Below, in pieces: positions 7,906 through 15,510 of a DNA stretch of 64,000 bases; the stretch's first letter is position 1, and each line of letters opens with the position of its first letter. Source of the DNA: Urbifossiella limnaea (GTDB lineage Bacteria; Planctomycetota; Planctomycetia; Gemmatales; Gemmataceae); assembly GCF_007747215.1 (NCBI RefSeq), contig NZ_CP036273.1, positions 6,370,322 through 6,434,321 of the forward strand, read 5' to 3'. The position numbers and the translations under genes are program-made. The notes beneath the pieces are model-generated. The model did no database searches, was not told the DNA's origin, and was given only the letters and a program-made list of their open reading frames with translations.

Positions 7906-8148
7906 TCAAAGGAGAGCGGCTTTCTCTAAGGCGGCAATCGCTTCCTCGACCGGATCCGGCCCCTCTTCCTCTCTTTCGTAAAGGGAAGACACGATCCGCC
8001 GAGACTCGGGATCGGCCTCCTCGAGAGGGATACCTCCGCAGAGCACGTCCCAGAAATCCGACGGGAAGCCGTACTGGGTGGACTCCGGCGGCTGCTGAGC
8101 CTCCAGCCGGCCGACCCGGGCACGGAGCGAACGGGAGTAGTCCTTCAT
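7906..8148 (-). CDS. Small hypothetical protein downstream of the TerS-like gene
   Basis: 80 aa, ATG at 8148 overlapping the end of the upstream gene by ATGA, so translationally coupled. It starts MKDYSRSLRARVGRLEAQ (coiled-coil-like) and has an acidic C-terminus (EEEGPDPVEEAIAALEKAAL). No family recognised. The coupling suggests it works with the HTH protein upstream. It is convergent with the second metallopeptidase gene, 10 nt away. Confidence 0.55.
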   Translation of the reverse strand: MKDYSRSLRARVGRLEAQQPPESTQYGFPSDFWDVLCGGIPLEEADPESRRIVSSLYEREEEGPDPVEEAIAALEKAALL

Positions 8149-8552
8149 CGCTTCCCCTTTGGCCGGGCGGCCTCCAGCTCCTCGATCCTTGTCCGGAGCT
8201 CGACGGTGGACGTGACCTGGAGGAAGAGCTCGTACACGGTTTTCACGGCCTCTAGCTGCACCCCCTCGTTCTTCGCCCGGAAGAGCTTCTGGAGGCGATC
8301 GAGTGCGGCCCCGGCCATCATGTCGGACAGCCGGCCGAGGGCTCGCTCAGTCAGGTCGCGACGGAGAGCAGCCACCCGGGCGTTGAAGGCCGGGCTCCTT
8401 TTCCAGGTGTACACAGTCTGCACGCCGACTCGGCACTCACGACAAACGCGAGCCACGGTAGCCCCAGCGGCGAGGGCCGCGGCAACCTGCTCCTGACGCT
8501 CGGTCAGTTCCGTCCCGTTTTCTCCGTTTTCTTCTTGCCTAGCAGGTGCCAT
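8145..8552 (-). CDS. TerS-like / phage-type helix-turn-helix protein
   Basis: 135 aa. Residues about 15-55 hold a helix-turn-helix (LTERQEQVAAALAAGATVAR ... GVQTVYTWKRSPAFNARV), the layout of phage small-terminase N-terminal and insertion-element HTH domains: 'T-x-x-Q', an HTH, then 'W-x-x-xPxF'. A long helical region and a coiled-coil tail (LRTRIEELEAARPKGKR) follow, which could oligomerise. Phage satellites of the PICI type encode such small terminases to redirect packaging. Here there is no adjacent large terminase or structural gene. A plain DNA-binding regulator is the alternative. Confidence 0.5.
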   Translation of the reverse strand: MAPARQEENGENGTELTERQEQVAAALAAGATVARVCRECRVGVQTVYTWKRSPAFNARVAALRRDLTERALGRLSDMMAGAALDRLQKLFRAKNEGVQLEAVKTVYELFLQVTSTVELRTRIEELEAARPKGKR

Positions 8553-8620
8553 AGTCGTTCTCCTTTCCCTACTCGCTTCCCCAGACTGCCCTCGCCCTGC
8601 GAGACATTCCTGGGAGGGGG

Positions 8621-8721
8621 TAGAGGGTCTAGACAGTTAGACAGTTCCCCGGGAAGTGGGCGGGGCAAGTCGTTCCTATAATAATCTTCCTGCGAACCGT
8701 CTAAACTGTCTACACCCTCTA
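8621..8721. repeat. Long imperfect inverted repeat with TAGACAG motifs
   Basis: Arm 8621-8646 and arm 8695-8721 are near-complementary over about 26 bp. Each arm carries two copies of a TAGACAG-like heptamer. The spacer contains an AT-rich tract (TATAATAATC). It lies between the end of the primase gene and the start of the TerS-like gene. Possible roles are a replication origin for the primase, a regulator-binding site or a terminator. Confidence 0.55.
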
Positions 8722-8775
8722 GTTTACCTACTCGTTCTGCACGTATTGCAACACAAGCACGTCGGCCGTTCGCAA

Positions 8776-10518
8776 TTACGTGAGCCTCAGCCCCTTGCGA
8801 CCTACGCGTCCTGCAAGTGGCCCTGATTTATACATGACGGATTCGAACCCCCGCCGACCCAGATCCGTCCCGAAGGCCGTCTGCGTGATGCCAGAATCGG
8901 GGAACAGATCCATAAAGGCCCGATAGAGGTCAGATGCCGATGTAACGTAGTTCCCTCGCTCGCACCGCAAGTTCAGAAACTGTCCGATCACATCCTGCTC
9001 TCGTGCATACTTCGCCGTGGCGTCAGCGATGCACTTCGGCTCCATGAGCCCGCCCTTCTGCCACTCCATGCACCCCCGAACCATCCATGCGAGAATGCCC
9101 TGGGCCTCGGCTAGAAGCTTCCACGGAAGCTTGCGATCGACCTCGGACCCCTTAAATTGCCGCCGGAACTCGATCAGCTTCAGCCGTCGCCAGATCGCGT
9201 AATCGCAGCCCTTGACCTCGGGTTTGTAATTCGTGCCGAGCAAGATCTTGTGGGTCGGGCTGAACGTGGTGAAGTTCTCGTACATCCCGCGGCCGGTGAC
9301 CCGGTCTCCCCCGGTCAGGTGCTTAATCAGAGCCTCGTTCAGCTTGCAGCCGGCCTCCGTCTCTTGGGCCATCATCAGCCGCCGACCGCGGAGCGTCATC
9401 AGTTCGGTCGGGTGCCGATCCCCGTGGGTCGATACCTTGAACAGCGTCTGAGGGGGGCTGCCAGCGTGATCATCGCCTACGACAGCGAGCAGGGCATTGA
9501 CGAGGGTCGACTTCCCGTTACTCCCTCCCCCCCAGAAGATGGGGAGTACCTGCTCCGAAATATCTCCGGTCAGGCCGTACCCGAAGAATCGCTGGAGGTA
9601 GGCGATCAGTTCGCCATTCCCCTCGAAGACTTCTCGCAGGAATCGCTCCCATGTCGGGCAGGGGGCCGCGGGGTCGAACGGGGTCGGGCAGAGCTTGGTC
9701 AGGAAGTCGTAGCGGTCATGCGGCCGCAACTCGCCCGTCCGCAGGTCGAGTGTGCCATTTGGCACGTTCAGGAGCATCGGGCTGGCGTCCAACCTGGTTG
9801 CAGAAATCGCAAGCAGGCCGCGTGCGAGATCCACCATGTTGGTGATACCGTGAGCAGAGGAGGAGACTTTGGCGTAGGCGATGTACTGGGCCAGCATCGG
9901 CGGCGGGGCATCGGACCGAGCGATTTCCTCCCACAGCCTCGCGGGCACGGCCTTCGCCTTCTCCCTGACGACGATCCCGTTCGCATCCCGCACCCACCGC
10001 TGCCCATCCCAGACGATCCATTCCTTCCACTCGGGCACATACCGTAGGTCCGATCCGGCGAGTTCGACGAGCCGGTGTGCGTTCGCGACATCCGTGCGAC
10101 ACTCCGCCATCGACAGAAACTGGTGGAGGACAGGTACGGCATCATTGCCTGGCGGTGCTGCATCTGCCTCCGGAGTGTGTGGCCCTCCCTCGCTTTCCAC
10201 GAGATGCGAGGGTGCCGTCTGCTCGGAGCAGGGCTCGGAAGCTGAAGGCTCGGGGATCAGGGCTATCACGTCGGCACTATCGGCCCAAAGGACGGTTGGC
10301 CCGCCCCGTCTCCCCGAGTAGTCGGTTGGGTCGCCGCGGTGCTTCAGGACAGCGTGTTCGAGCGTCTCTCCGTACTTCGCCAGTAGGGTGCCAGGAGGTA
10401 GCCAGCCACTGGACCACTTCGTGTCCTTCGCCTCCTTTTCAGAAACGGGGTTCGGGGCCGTGCGGTTTTCCGAATTCGGCTGTGGACTTTTCTGTGCGGA
10501 TTCTGGAATCTTCGGCAT
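8776..10518 (-). CDS. P4/D5-type primase-helicase (SF3 ATPase)
   Basis: 580 aa, ATG at 10518. The first 130 residues are low-complexity. A D5_N-like region follows (about 140-300; PEWKEWIVWDGQRWV, LLNVPNGTLDL) and then an SF3 helicase core with Walker A GGGSNGKST near residue 330, an acidic Walker B region (RRLMMAQETE) and LLGTNYKPEV with IWRRLKLIEF downstream, as in phage/plasmid primases of the P4 C-terminal family. These proteins unwind and start replication of phages, plasmids and satellites. It is the clearest mobile-element gene in the island, 82 nt downstream of an HTH gene on the same strand. I could not identify a separate N-terminal primase catalytic motif, so it may act as the helicase part only. 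Confidence 0.85.
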   Translation of the reverse strand: MPKIPESAQKSPQPNSENRTAPNPVSEKEAKDTKWSSGWLPPGTLLAKYGETLEHAVLKHRGDPTDYSGRRGGPTVLWADSADVIALIPEPSASEPCSEQTAPSHLVESEGGPHTPEADAAPPGNDAVPVLHQFLSMAECRTDVANAHRLVELAGSDLRYVPEWKEWIVWDGQRWVRDANGIVVREKAKAVPARLWEEIARSDAPPPMLAQYIAYAKVSSSAHGITNMVDLARGLLAISATRLDASPMLLNVPNGTLDLRTGELRPHDRYDFLTKLCPTPFDPAAPCPTWERFLREVFEGNGELIAYLQRFFGYGLTGDISEQVLPIFWGGGSNGKSTLVNALLAVVGDDHAGSPPQTLFKVSTHGDRHPTELMTLRGRRLMMAQETEAGCKLNEALIKHLTGGDRVTGRGMYENFTTFSPTHKILLGTNYKPEVKGCDYAIWRRLKLIEFRRQFKGSEVDRKLPWKLLAEAQGILAWMVRGCMEWQKGGLMEPKCIADATAKYAREQDVIGQFLNLRCERGNYVTSASDLYRAFMDLFPDSGITQTAFGTDLGRRGFESVMYKSGPLAGRVGRKGLRLT

Positions 10519-10600
10519 AGGTTTCTCCTTGACCCATCGCAGCCTGCTCCCGGCAAGTAGGAGGCTGCGGTGGGTTACTTTGTTGAGGACAGTCCGAGGA

Positions 10601-11053
10601 TCATCGAGAACACGGAGCGTGCTGGGCGAGGCGTCCCAGCATGCACCTCTGAATGTCGGCGAGGTCGAGCCCGGGCGGCAGCATGCCTGCCTCGCCTGTA
10701 GGTTCGATCAGCTCACCCGGTACCCACTCTCCTCCGAGCCGAGCCGCCGGCACCGTGTACGTCCGACCGTCGGCGATGGCCGATTCCAGCGTGGTCGCGT
10801 CGAGAGAGCCCAGGCACTTCACCACACCGGCCACCCAATCCGCCCCTGCCCCAGCTTCACGCCAGCGGAGCCCGGCCATCACAGCAAGCACCTGCGTCTG
10901 GGAGAACAGGTGCGGGAAACCTCGGCCGCGGCCCCCGACCCGAACGGGTGTAAGCAGCCCCCTCCCGACCCACTGGGCGAGCGTCAGGCTTGGCAGCCCC
11001 GTGATTGCACATAGCTCCGCAGAGGTGAACCGATCTTGCAGTAGCTGTGTCAT
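10601..11053 (-). CDS. MerR/AlpA-like HTH DNA-binding protein
   Basis: 150 aa, ATG at 11053 with a G-rich site upstream. Residues about 8-50 (RFTSAELCAITGLPSLTLAQ then WVGRGLLTPV) fit a winged MerR/excisionase-type helix-turn-helix with 'LLTP' in the wing. The C-terminal part (about 60-150) is not recognised. It heads the leftward primase/TerS-like module and sits beside a large palindrome and repeats in the upstream spacer, which are candidate binding sites. A regulator or recombination-directionality factor role is inferred. Confidence 0.6.
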   Translation of the reverse strand: MTQLLQDRFTSAELCAITGLPSLTLAQWVGRGLLTPVRVGGRGRGFPHLFSQTQVLAVMAGLRWREAGAGADWVAGVVKCLGSLDATTLESAIADGRTYTVPAARLGGEWVPGELIEPTGEAGMLPPGLDLADIQRCMLGRLAQHAPCSR

Positions 11054-11628
11054 AAGCGATTACCCCCACAAGCCGTAGCGGCAGACCCAAATGGAACCCT
11101 ACCCAAACAGATCCAGCTTGGGAACGACAACCAAAAAGATAATAAACTATTCTGACGATCCGCGACGCGATCTCCGACGCCCTCATTCCAGGATCGGACG
11201 ATCTCTACACCGCTGAGCCTATCCGAATAGAGACGTGAGTTTCCAGAGTCACCGAGGATCGATCCTCTTTGAATCCACACATACGAGACTGGCGACGTAT
11301 GCCACACCTGGCAGGGGTGTCGAACGACACCATCCCTGCCTGGCATGGTGTGGTGACGTGAGTGTCAGTATGGACAGGGGTGTCAGAACCCGCCAAAGGA
11401 GCTTCGGACCGAGTTTGTGTGAGCAACTTTATGGGACTGGCGACGCATGCCACGTCTGACGGCAGGGGTTACTATGGCCCGCAACTGTGAGCATGGAAAG
11501 GGGGTCATTGTGGGCAGGAGTACGGCGCTCGCGGCCTACGTCCGCAGGTGGACCGACCGCGGCAAGGCCGAGCGGCAGGGGCCCGCGGGGGGACGGCCCC
11601 GCCACCGAGGCAGAACCCGCTCGAGCCG
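11054..11628. other. Control region with palindromes and direct repeats
   Basis: 575 bp without a convincing gene, between the HTH gene and the end of the AbiC-like gene. It holds an AT-rich patch (about 11128-11152) placed as the promoter of the HTH gene, plus the repeats listed next. This layout suits an operator, origin or attachment region of the mobile module. Confidence 0.5.
11287..11453. repeat. Nested palindrome and 19-bp direct repeat
   Basis: GACTGGCGACGYATGCCAC occurs at 11287-11305 and 11435-11453 with one mismatch. Between the copies, 11302-11353 forms a nested dyad: CCACACC/GGTGTGG outer arms, GGCAGG/CCTGCC middle arms and the perfect inner palindrome GGTGTCGAACGACACC at 11316-11331. 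Further GGTGTC copies follow. Confidence 0.65.
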
Positions 11629-12624
11629 TTAACTTGGAAGCGGCTGGCCTTCCGGGACTGCGTGCCCGGCGGCTCTCAGGTATTCGAGGATGACGTGGTA
11701 CGGGTGCACCCGGCCTTGCCCGGGGTGGAAGTGCGCCTTCATCTTCTCGACGAACTGCGCAAGAACTTGGCCCCGCTCTTGGCCCATTACTTCGAGGTAG
11801 TCTGGGGCGATAGCGATGCCAGCCTCCTTCCGCTCGTGCTCCCGCGCAAGCCATACACGAGAATAGTTGAGGTAGACCTGTAGGGTCTGGCGAAAGCACA
11901 GAAGGCACTTCTGTGCCCGGTCTTCAGACGTTCCTCCACCGTGCCAGTATGCATCACCAAGCGTTGCGCCGTCTTCAGTCGATTTGTTATCTCGCACATT
12001 GCGCACATGCCTGGTCATTGCTTCGAGGTAGATTGCTGACGGCCGCTGCCCTACCCGGTGCAGGAGCCACACGACTTCCCGCAGAATCTGCTTTGTCACC
12101 TCCTTGAGGTAGTAGGGCTTCTCACTCCACCATGTTGCGAAGCCGAGGTGAGGCATCACGATCTCGAACATAACCTCAGTGTAGTAAAGCGTCTCGTCGT
12201 TCTCGGTTGACAGGTATGTGTCGGCGATTGCTGCGAGCTTGTCGTCCTCGGCCTCGAACCGGTGAAGGTGGAACTCCTGCTGCTGCTTCGCGAGTTGCTT
12301 GCGCTGTAGGTGGATCGTGTACCCCACCCCGACCAGAGAAAGCCCCGCGAGTAAAGACCCCACGACCCCGAACATGTCACCGAACTTCCCCCGGTCGTCG
12401 AGTTCGGACTGGGCGATGATGCCGTACCACGGCCGCTCGGGCGCGGCAGGAGCGGTCGACGGCAGCGTCCCCTCGGCGTGCGGTATGGGCGGCGCTCCAG
12501 GTCGGTCGTCGTAAACGAGGGCTGTGTAGCCGAGGACCACAACGAGCAGCCACAGGAGTACCACGCCGAAGCATGAAATGCCGGCGATAGACTCGGCGCT
12601 CGGCCTGCGCGGTTTGACGTCCAT
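11629..12624 (-). CDS. Two-TM protein with AbiC-like (putative abortive infection) topology
   Basis: 331 aa from the ATG at 12624; the frame extends to 12897 but those residues look non-coding and would overlap the divergent gene. TM1 is at about 14-33 (GVVLLWLLVVVLGY). After a Pro-rich loop, FGDMFGVVGSLLAGLSLVGV at about 87-107 forms TM2, followed by TIHLQRKQLAKQQQEF and a long helical cytosolic domain. The 'FGD-x-FG...GL...TI-x-LQ' junction is the pattern I know from proteins annotated as putative phage abortive infection proteins; the rest of the domain does not clearly match. It is divergent to a helical R-x4-H protein. A defence role is inferred, not shown. Confidence 0.5.
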   Translation of the reverse strand: MDVKPRRPSAESIAGISCFGVVLLWLLVVVLGYTALVYDDRPGAPPIPHAEGTLPSTAPAAPERPWYGIIAQSELDDRGKFGDMFGVVGSLLAGLSLVGVGYTIHLQRKQLAKQQQEFHLHRFEAEDDKLAAIADTYLSTENDETLYYTEVMFEIVMPHLGFATWWSEKPYYLKEVTKQILREVVWLLHRVGQRPSAIYLEAMTRHVRNVRDNKSTEDGATLGDAYWHGGGTSEDRAQKCLLCFRQTLQVYLNYSRVWLAREHERKEAGIAIAPDYLEVMGQERGQVLAQFVEKMKAHFHPGQGRVHPYHVILEYLRAAGHAVPEGQPLPS

Positions 12625-12819
12625 GGGCGGATTGTCCGAATGGTCTGGGAGAGCGAGAGTATAAGTGCCTTCGGCCCGTCTGGTCAACCGACCGCACCAC
12701 AATCTCCTGATGCTCCTCGCTTCGCGGCTGCTTCTAGCCTTGATCCGCGAACCCGAGGGCCGGCCAATTGGTCTATATGTGTTCAGGTACACGCAACCCG
12801 ACTCGATGAGGGCGAAATC

Positions 12820-13572
12820 GTGGGCGAGAAACCGACATCGTGGGTGGAGCAGATGTGCCGCCATCTCGCCGAGGTCGAGCGAGAAACGACGGAGCAATTG
12901 GGCGAGCTGGAGCGTGGCTTCTTCGTGAACGTGGCGAACGACTGCACGGACATCGGCTTCGCCGTCAGCCAGGCCTACCCCCGGAAGGTCAACCTCGTGC
13001 TACACACCGGCTGGGGCGTCTTCAAAGAGGCGACGTGGTTCCAGTTCCTTTTCGTATCGGGCAACTACCCCCTGCTCCTGAGCCGGCTGCGGTATGTGTG
13101 GGAGGCAGTATTCCGGGCGTACTTCGTGGAGAACTACCCTTTTCGGAATAGCCCTTCCTCCTGGGTCGCTCCGGGGCGGTCGGCGGCAAAGAAACTGGTG
13201 TGGCTGGAAGAACACGGCCGAGCACTGGATTGGAACCGGTGCATGGAGCCGGTTCTCCGGGCGGTCTTCCCGCTAGCGGACAGTGAGCCCGAAGTTCGGG
13301 AGCATTACCGACGCCGGTGGGGCGAACTTCACAAGTACGTTCACGCGTCTGCGTACCTGGCCGGCCGCATGGTCGGCAAGTCGGCACTCCACTTAAGTGA
13401 CAAATTCGATCGGAAATGGGCGAAGGAGTGCGTCGCCATCGCCCGCGAGGTGTTCGACCTCGTTTGGATGGCGGTCCTGGGTCATCACCCTATGGCGGCC
13501 GATCGGATGCACCGCCTCTCCGGGGAGTACCCGGTGCTCAAGAGGGTGTTTGAGAAGATGAACGAGTCCTGA
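12820..13572 (+). CDS. Helical protein with R-x4-H motif (HEPN-like candidate)
   Basis: 250 aa from the GTG at 12820, chosen because AGGG lies about 8 nt upstream and it leaves a 195-bp divergent spacer; a longer frame to 12640 would leave only 15 bp. The protein is almost all helix (VEQMCRHLAEVERETTEQLG ... FVSGNYPLLLSRLRYVWEAV). Near residue 170 HYRRRWGELHKYVHAS contains R-x4-H, the short motif of HEPN ribonucleases, in a helix followed by a second long helix pair. No named family recognised. Pairing with a membrane AbiC-like protein suggests a two-gene defence unit; equally it could be an unrelated cargo gene. Confidence 0.45.
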   Translation: MGEKPTSWVEQMCRHLAEVERETTEQLGELERGFFVNVANDCTDIGFAVSQAYPRKVNLVLHTGWGVFKEATWFQFLFVSGNYPLLLSRLRYVWEAVFRAYFVENYPFRNSPSSWVAPGRSAAKKLVWLEEHGRALDWNRCMEPVLRAVFPLADSEPEVREHYRRRWGELHKYVHASAYLAGRMVGKSALHLSDKFDRKWAKECVAIAREVFDLVWMAVLGHHPMAADRMHRLSGEYPVLKRVFEKMNES

Positions 13573-13999
13573 CTATCGAGCAGCCACTTCCGGCCCCGGC
13601 TGATTGCCTCGAAGCAAACTGGTTAGCCGAATCGCTTCCCGTGACTTTTCGGAACCGAATCGCGAACCACCCTCCGAAGTGGGCGTCTATTGAGTGCACC
13701 GGCAATACCTGAGGCCAAAACCCTGCGGAATTCTTAGTGCAAGATGAAAGTTGAGCAGCATTTCGCGAAACCGGCTCAACCAGCCGGCGGCTTCGCCAGC
13801 AAGGTACGGAAGACGCAATAGCCCTACCGCAGAACGCGACATGCGTTCCGGCCAGGGTAGACCCCTGGCCGTCTTCGTTTCGGGCAAGCCGCAGGGGGTC
13901 GGGTCACCCGCCAACCCGGCCGAAGGGAATCACCAGGGGGCTGGTGACAGGGGCAGCACGAAAAAGGTTCGACTCCGTCTCCCCGTTTCGTGAACACGC
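13573..13999. other. Spacer between island and tRNA cluster
   Basis: 427 bp with no convincing gene. It contains a terminator-like hairpin (GGCCAGGG at 13850-13857 with CCCTGGCC at 13863-13870, followed by a T-containing tail). From about 13970 to 13985 a stretch (GGTTCGACTCC) resembles a tRNA T-arm without a complete cloverleaf, possibly a degraded tRNA. The island's right boundary probably lies here. Confidence 0.4.
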
Positions 14000-14071
14000 T
14001 CCGGGATCGTCTAACGGTAAGACGCCGCGCTCTGAACGCGGAAAGTGCTGGTTCGACCCCAGCTCCCGGAT
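14000..14071 (+). tRNA. tRNA-Gln (CTG)
   Basis: Full cloverleaf: acceptor TCCGGGA/TCCCGGA, anticodon arm CCGCG-CTCTGAA-CGCGG with anticodon CTG, T-arm GCTGG-TTCGACC-CCAGC. No CCA is encoded. First of four tandem tRNA genes. Confidence 0.9.
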
Positions 14072-14078
14072 CTGACTG

Positions 14079-14151
14079 GCTGGTGTAGCTCAATCGGTAG
14101 AGCCCCCGCCTTTTAAGCGGGTGGTTGTGGGTTCGACTCCCACCGCCGGCA
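14079..14151 (+). tRNA. tRNA-Lys (TTT)
   Basis: Acceptor GCTGGTG pairs with CGCCGGC using two wobble pairs. The anticodon arm is CCCGC-CTTTTAA-GCGGG with anticodon TTT at 14112-14114. The T-arm is GTGGG-TTCGACT-CCCAC. It starts 7 nt after tRNA-Gln. Confidence 0.9.
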
Positions 14152-14168
14152 CAGACGACGTTTGGCAT

Positions 14169-14240
14169 CCCGGTGTGGCTTAGCGGTCTGAGCGTGCCGC
14201 TGAAAACGGCGAGGTGCTGGTTCGACTCCAGCCGCCGGGA
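14169..14240 (+). tRNA. tRNA-Phe (GAA)
   Basis: Acceptor CCCGGTG/CGCCGGG, anticodon loop CTGAAAA with GAA, T-arm GCTGG-TTCGACT-CCAGC. The first base is C where most tRNA-Phe have G. Either a divergent or a minor Phe tRNA. Confidence 0.8.
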
Positions 14241-14245
14241 CTCCT

Positions 14246-14317
14246 CAGGGTGTGGGTCAGAGGTTGACCACGGGTTTCGGGTACCCGCCTATGCAGGTTC
14301 GAGTCCTGCCTCCCTGA
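14246..14317 (+). tRNA. tRNA-Pro (CGG)
   Basis: Acceptor CAGGGTG/CTCCCTG pairs at six of seven positions. The anticodon arm is CGGGT-TTCGGGT-ACCCG with anticodon CGG and G37, as expected for Pro. The T-arm is GCAGG-TTCGAGT-CCTGC. Confidence 0.8.
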
Positions 14318-14339
14318 CTCCGGATCGGTCCAGGCGAGT

Positions 14340-14357
14340 CCGCCCTTTCGGGGGCGG
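14340..14357 (+). terminator. Hairpin after the tRNA cluster
   Basis: CCGCCC-TTTCGG-GGGCGG, a six-pair GC hairpin about 20 nt after tRNA-Pro; no strong T-tract. The remaining sequence up to 14603 shows no gene. Confidence 0.5.
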
Positions 14358-14603
14358 GAGACGGACAACCGTCGGACGCGACGGAGGTCGTGCTCCGGCC
14401 AAACCCGCGGCCGGCTCGCCCGGGCCGGTCGCTAGCCCACCCGGCCGGCTGTGCCGGTTGGGGCGCGCGTTTCCGCCACCTCCCCGCCCTGCGCTGTTTA
14501 CCGAGCCGTAGGCGTGGTCTATACTTCGAGTTGAGCCACGCGCCTCGCCTCACCGTCCGTTCGGGACGGCCGGCCCGCGTTCCGCCGGAAAGGGCTTTCC
14601 GCC

Positions 14604-15350
14604 GTGAAGGCGATAATCAGCGACATCCACAGCAATCTCGAAGCCTTGCAGGCCGTCATGGCCGACATCAAGGCCCAGGGCATCACGGACATCTATTGCC
14701 TCGGCGACGTCGTCGGCTACGGCCCGAACCCGCGCGAGTGCATCGACCTCGTCATGACCGCCAAGGTCGTCATCCTCGGCAACCACGACCAGGGCGCGAT
14801 GTTCGACCCGGACGGGTTCAACGGCCCCGCCGAGAAGGCCATCTTCTGGACGCGGGCGCAACTGGAGAGCGCCCCGGACAGCCGGGCGGCGCGCGAGAAG
14901 CGCTGGGAGTTCCTGGCCGACCGGCCGCGGAGCCACAGGGAGAACGGCTACCTGTTCGTCCACGGCAGCGCCCGCAACCCGCTCAACGAGTACGTCTTCC
15001 CCGAGGACGTGTACAACCAGCGGAAGATGGAGCGCATCTTCTCGCTGGTCGAGAAGTACTGCTTCCAGGGGCACACGCACGTGCCCGGGGTGTTCACCGA
15101 GAACCTGCAGTTCCTCAGCCCCGAGGAGGTCGATTCGGCGTACAAGCTGGACGGCCGCAAGACGCTGTGCAACGTGGGGAGCGTCGGCCAGCCGCGCGAC
15201 GGCAACTGGCGGGCGTGCTACGTGGTGCTGGACGACGACACGATTCGGTTCCGCCGCGTCGAGTACGACGTGGAGACGACGATCAAAAAGATCTACGACA
15301 CGCCGGACCTGGAGAACTTCCTCGGCGACCGGCTCCGCGAAGGGCGATAA
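14604..15350 (+). CDS. Calcineurin-like metallophosphoesterase (YfcE/MJ0936-like)
   Basis: 248 aa, GTG start with GGAAAGG upstream. All phosphoesterase metal motifs are present: SDIHSN (residues 6-11), GDVVGYG, GNHD (about 58-61), FVHGS and GHTHVPG (about 156). This is the single-domain size of bacterial YfcE/MJ0936-type phosphodiesterases, which bind two metals and hydrolyse phosphodiesters; the cellular substrate is unknown. No signal peptide, so cytosolic. It ends convergent to hppA with two large hairpins between them. Confidence 0.85.
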   Translation: MKAIISDIHSNLEALQAVMADIKAQGITDIYCLGDVVGYGPNPRECIDLVMTAKVVILGNHDQGAMFDPDGFNGPAEKAIFWTRAQLESAPDSRAAREKRWEFLADRPRSHRENGYLFVHGSARNPLNEYVFPEDVYNQRKMERIFSLVEKYCFQGHTHVPGVFTENLQFLSPEEVDSAYKLDGRKTLCNVGSVGQPRDGNWRACYVVLDDDTIRFRRVEYDVETTIKKIYDTPDLENFLGDRLREGR

Positions 15351-15354
15351 CTTC

Positions 15355-15368
15355 CGCCGCTTGCGGCG
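15355..15368. repeat. REP-like palindrome CGCCGCTTGCGGCG, copy 1
   Basis: 14-nt dyad CGCCGC-TT-GCGGCG starting 5 nt after the phosphoesterase stop. Exact copies are also at 20976, 25809 and 41671, with a one-base variant at 60425. Confidence 0.75.
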
Positions 15369-15372
15369 TTGC

Positions 15373-15430
15373 GTCGCCCAAAGCAAATCGCCCACGGGGT
15401 CATTCCCGTGGGCGATTTGCTTTGGGCGAC
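15373..15430. terminator. Perfect 26-bp hairpin (bidirectional terminator)
   Basis: Arms 15373-15398 and 15405-15430 are perfectly complementary with a 6-nt loop. It lies between convergent genes, so a two-way terminator is likely. Its right arm overlaps the left arm of the next hairpin. Confidence 0.75.
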
Positions 15431-15507
15431 CGGCCGGCGTCAGCCGGCTGGTCGGGGTGGCAGGTGCCTGGACCAACGACCAGCCGGCTGACGCCGGCCG
15501 GTCGCCC
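15424..15507. repeat. Perfect 31-bp inverted repeat
   Basis: Arms 15424-15454 and 15477-15507 are perfectly complementary, loop 22 nt. It shares seven bases with the preceding hairpin, so the two structures compete in RNA. It ends 3 nt before the hppA stop codon. Confidence 0.75.
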
Positions 15508-15510
15508 GGA

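Noticed and set aside
900-13600. Complete prophage
   Set aside because: No capsid, portal, tail, large terminase or lysis genes can be recognised, so a satellite-like or degraded element fits better.
13930-13990. Possible fifth tRNA upstream of tRNA-Gln
   Set aside because: Only a T-arm-like stretch is present; no acceptor or anticodon stem can be paired.
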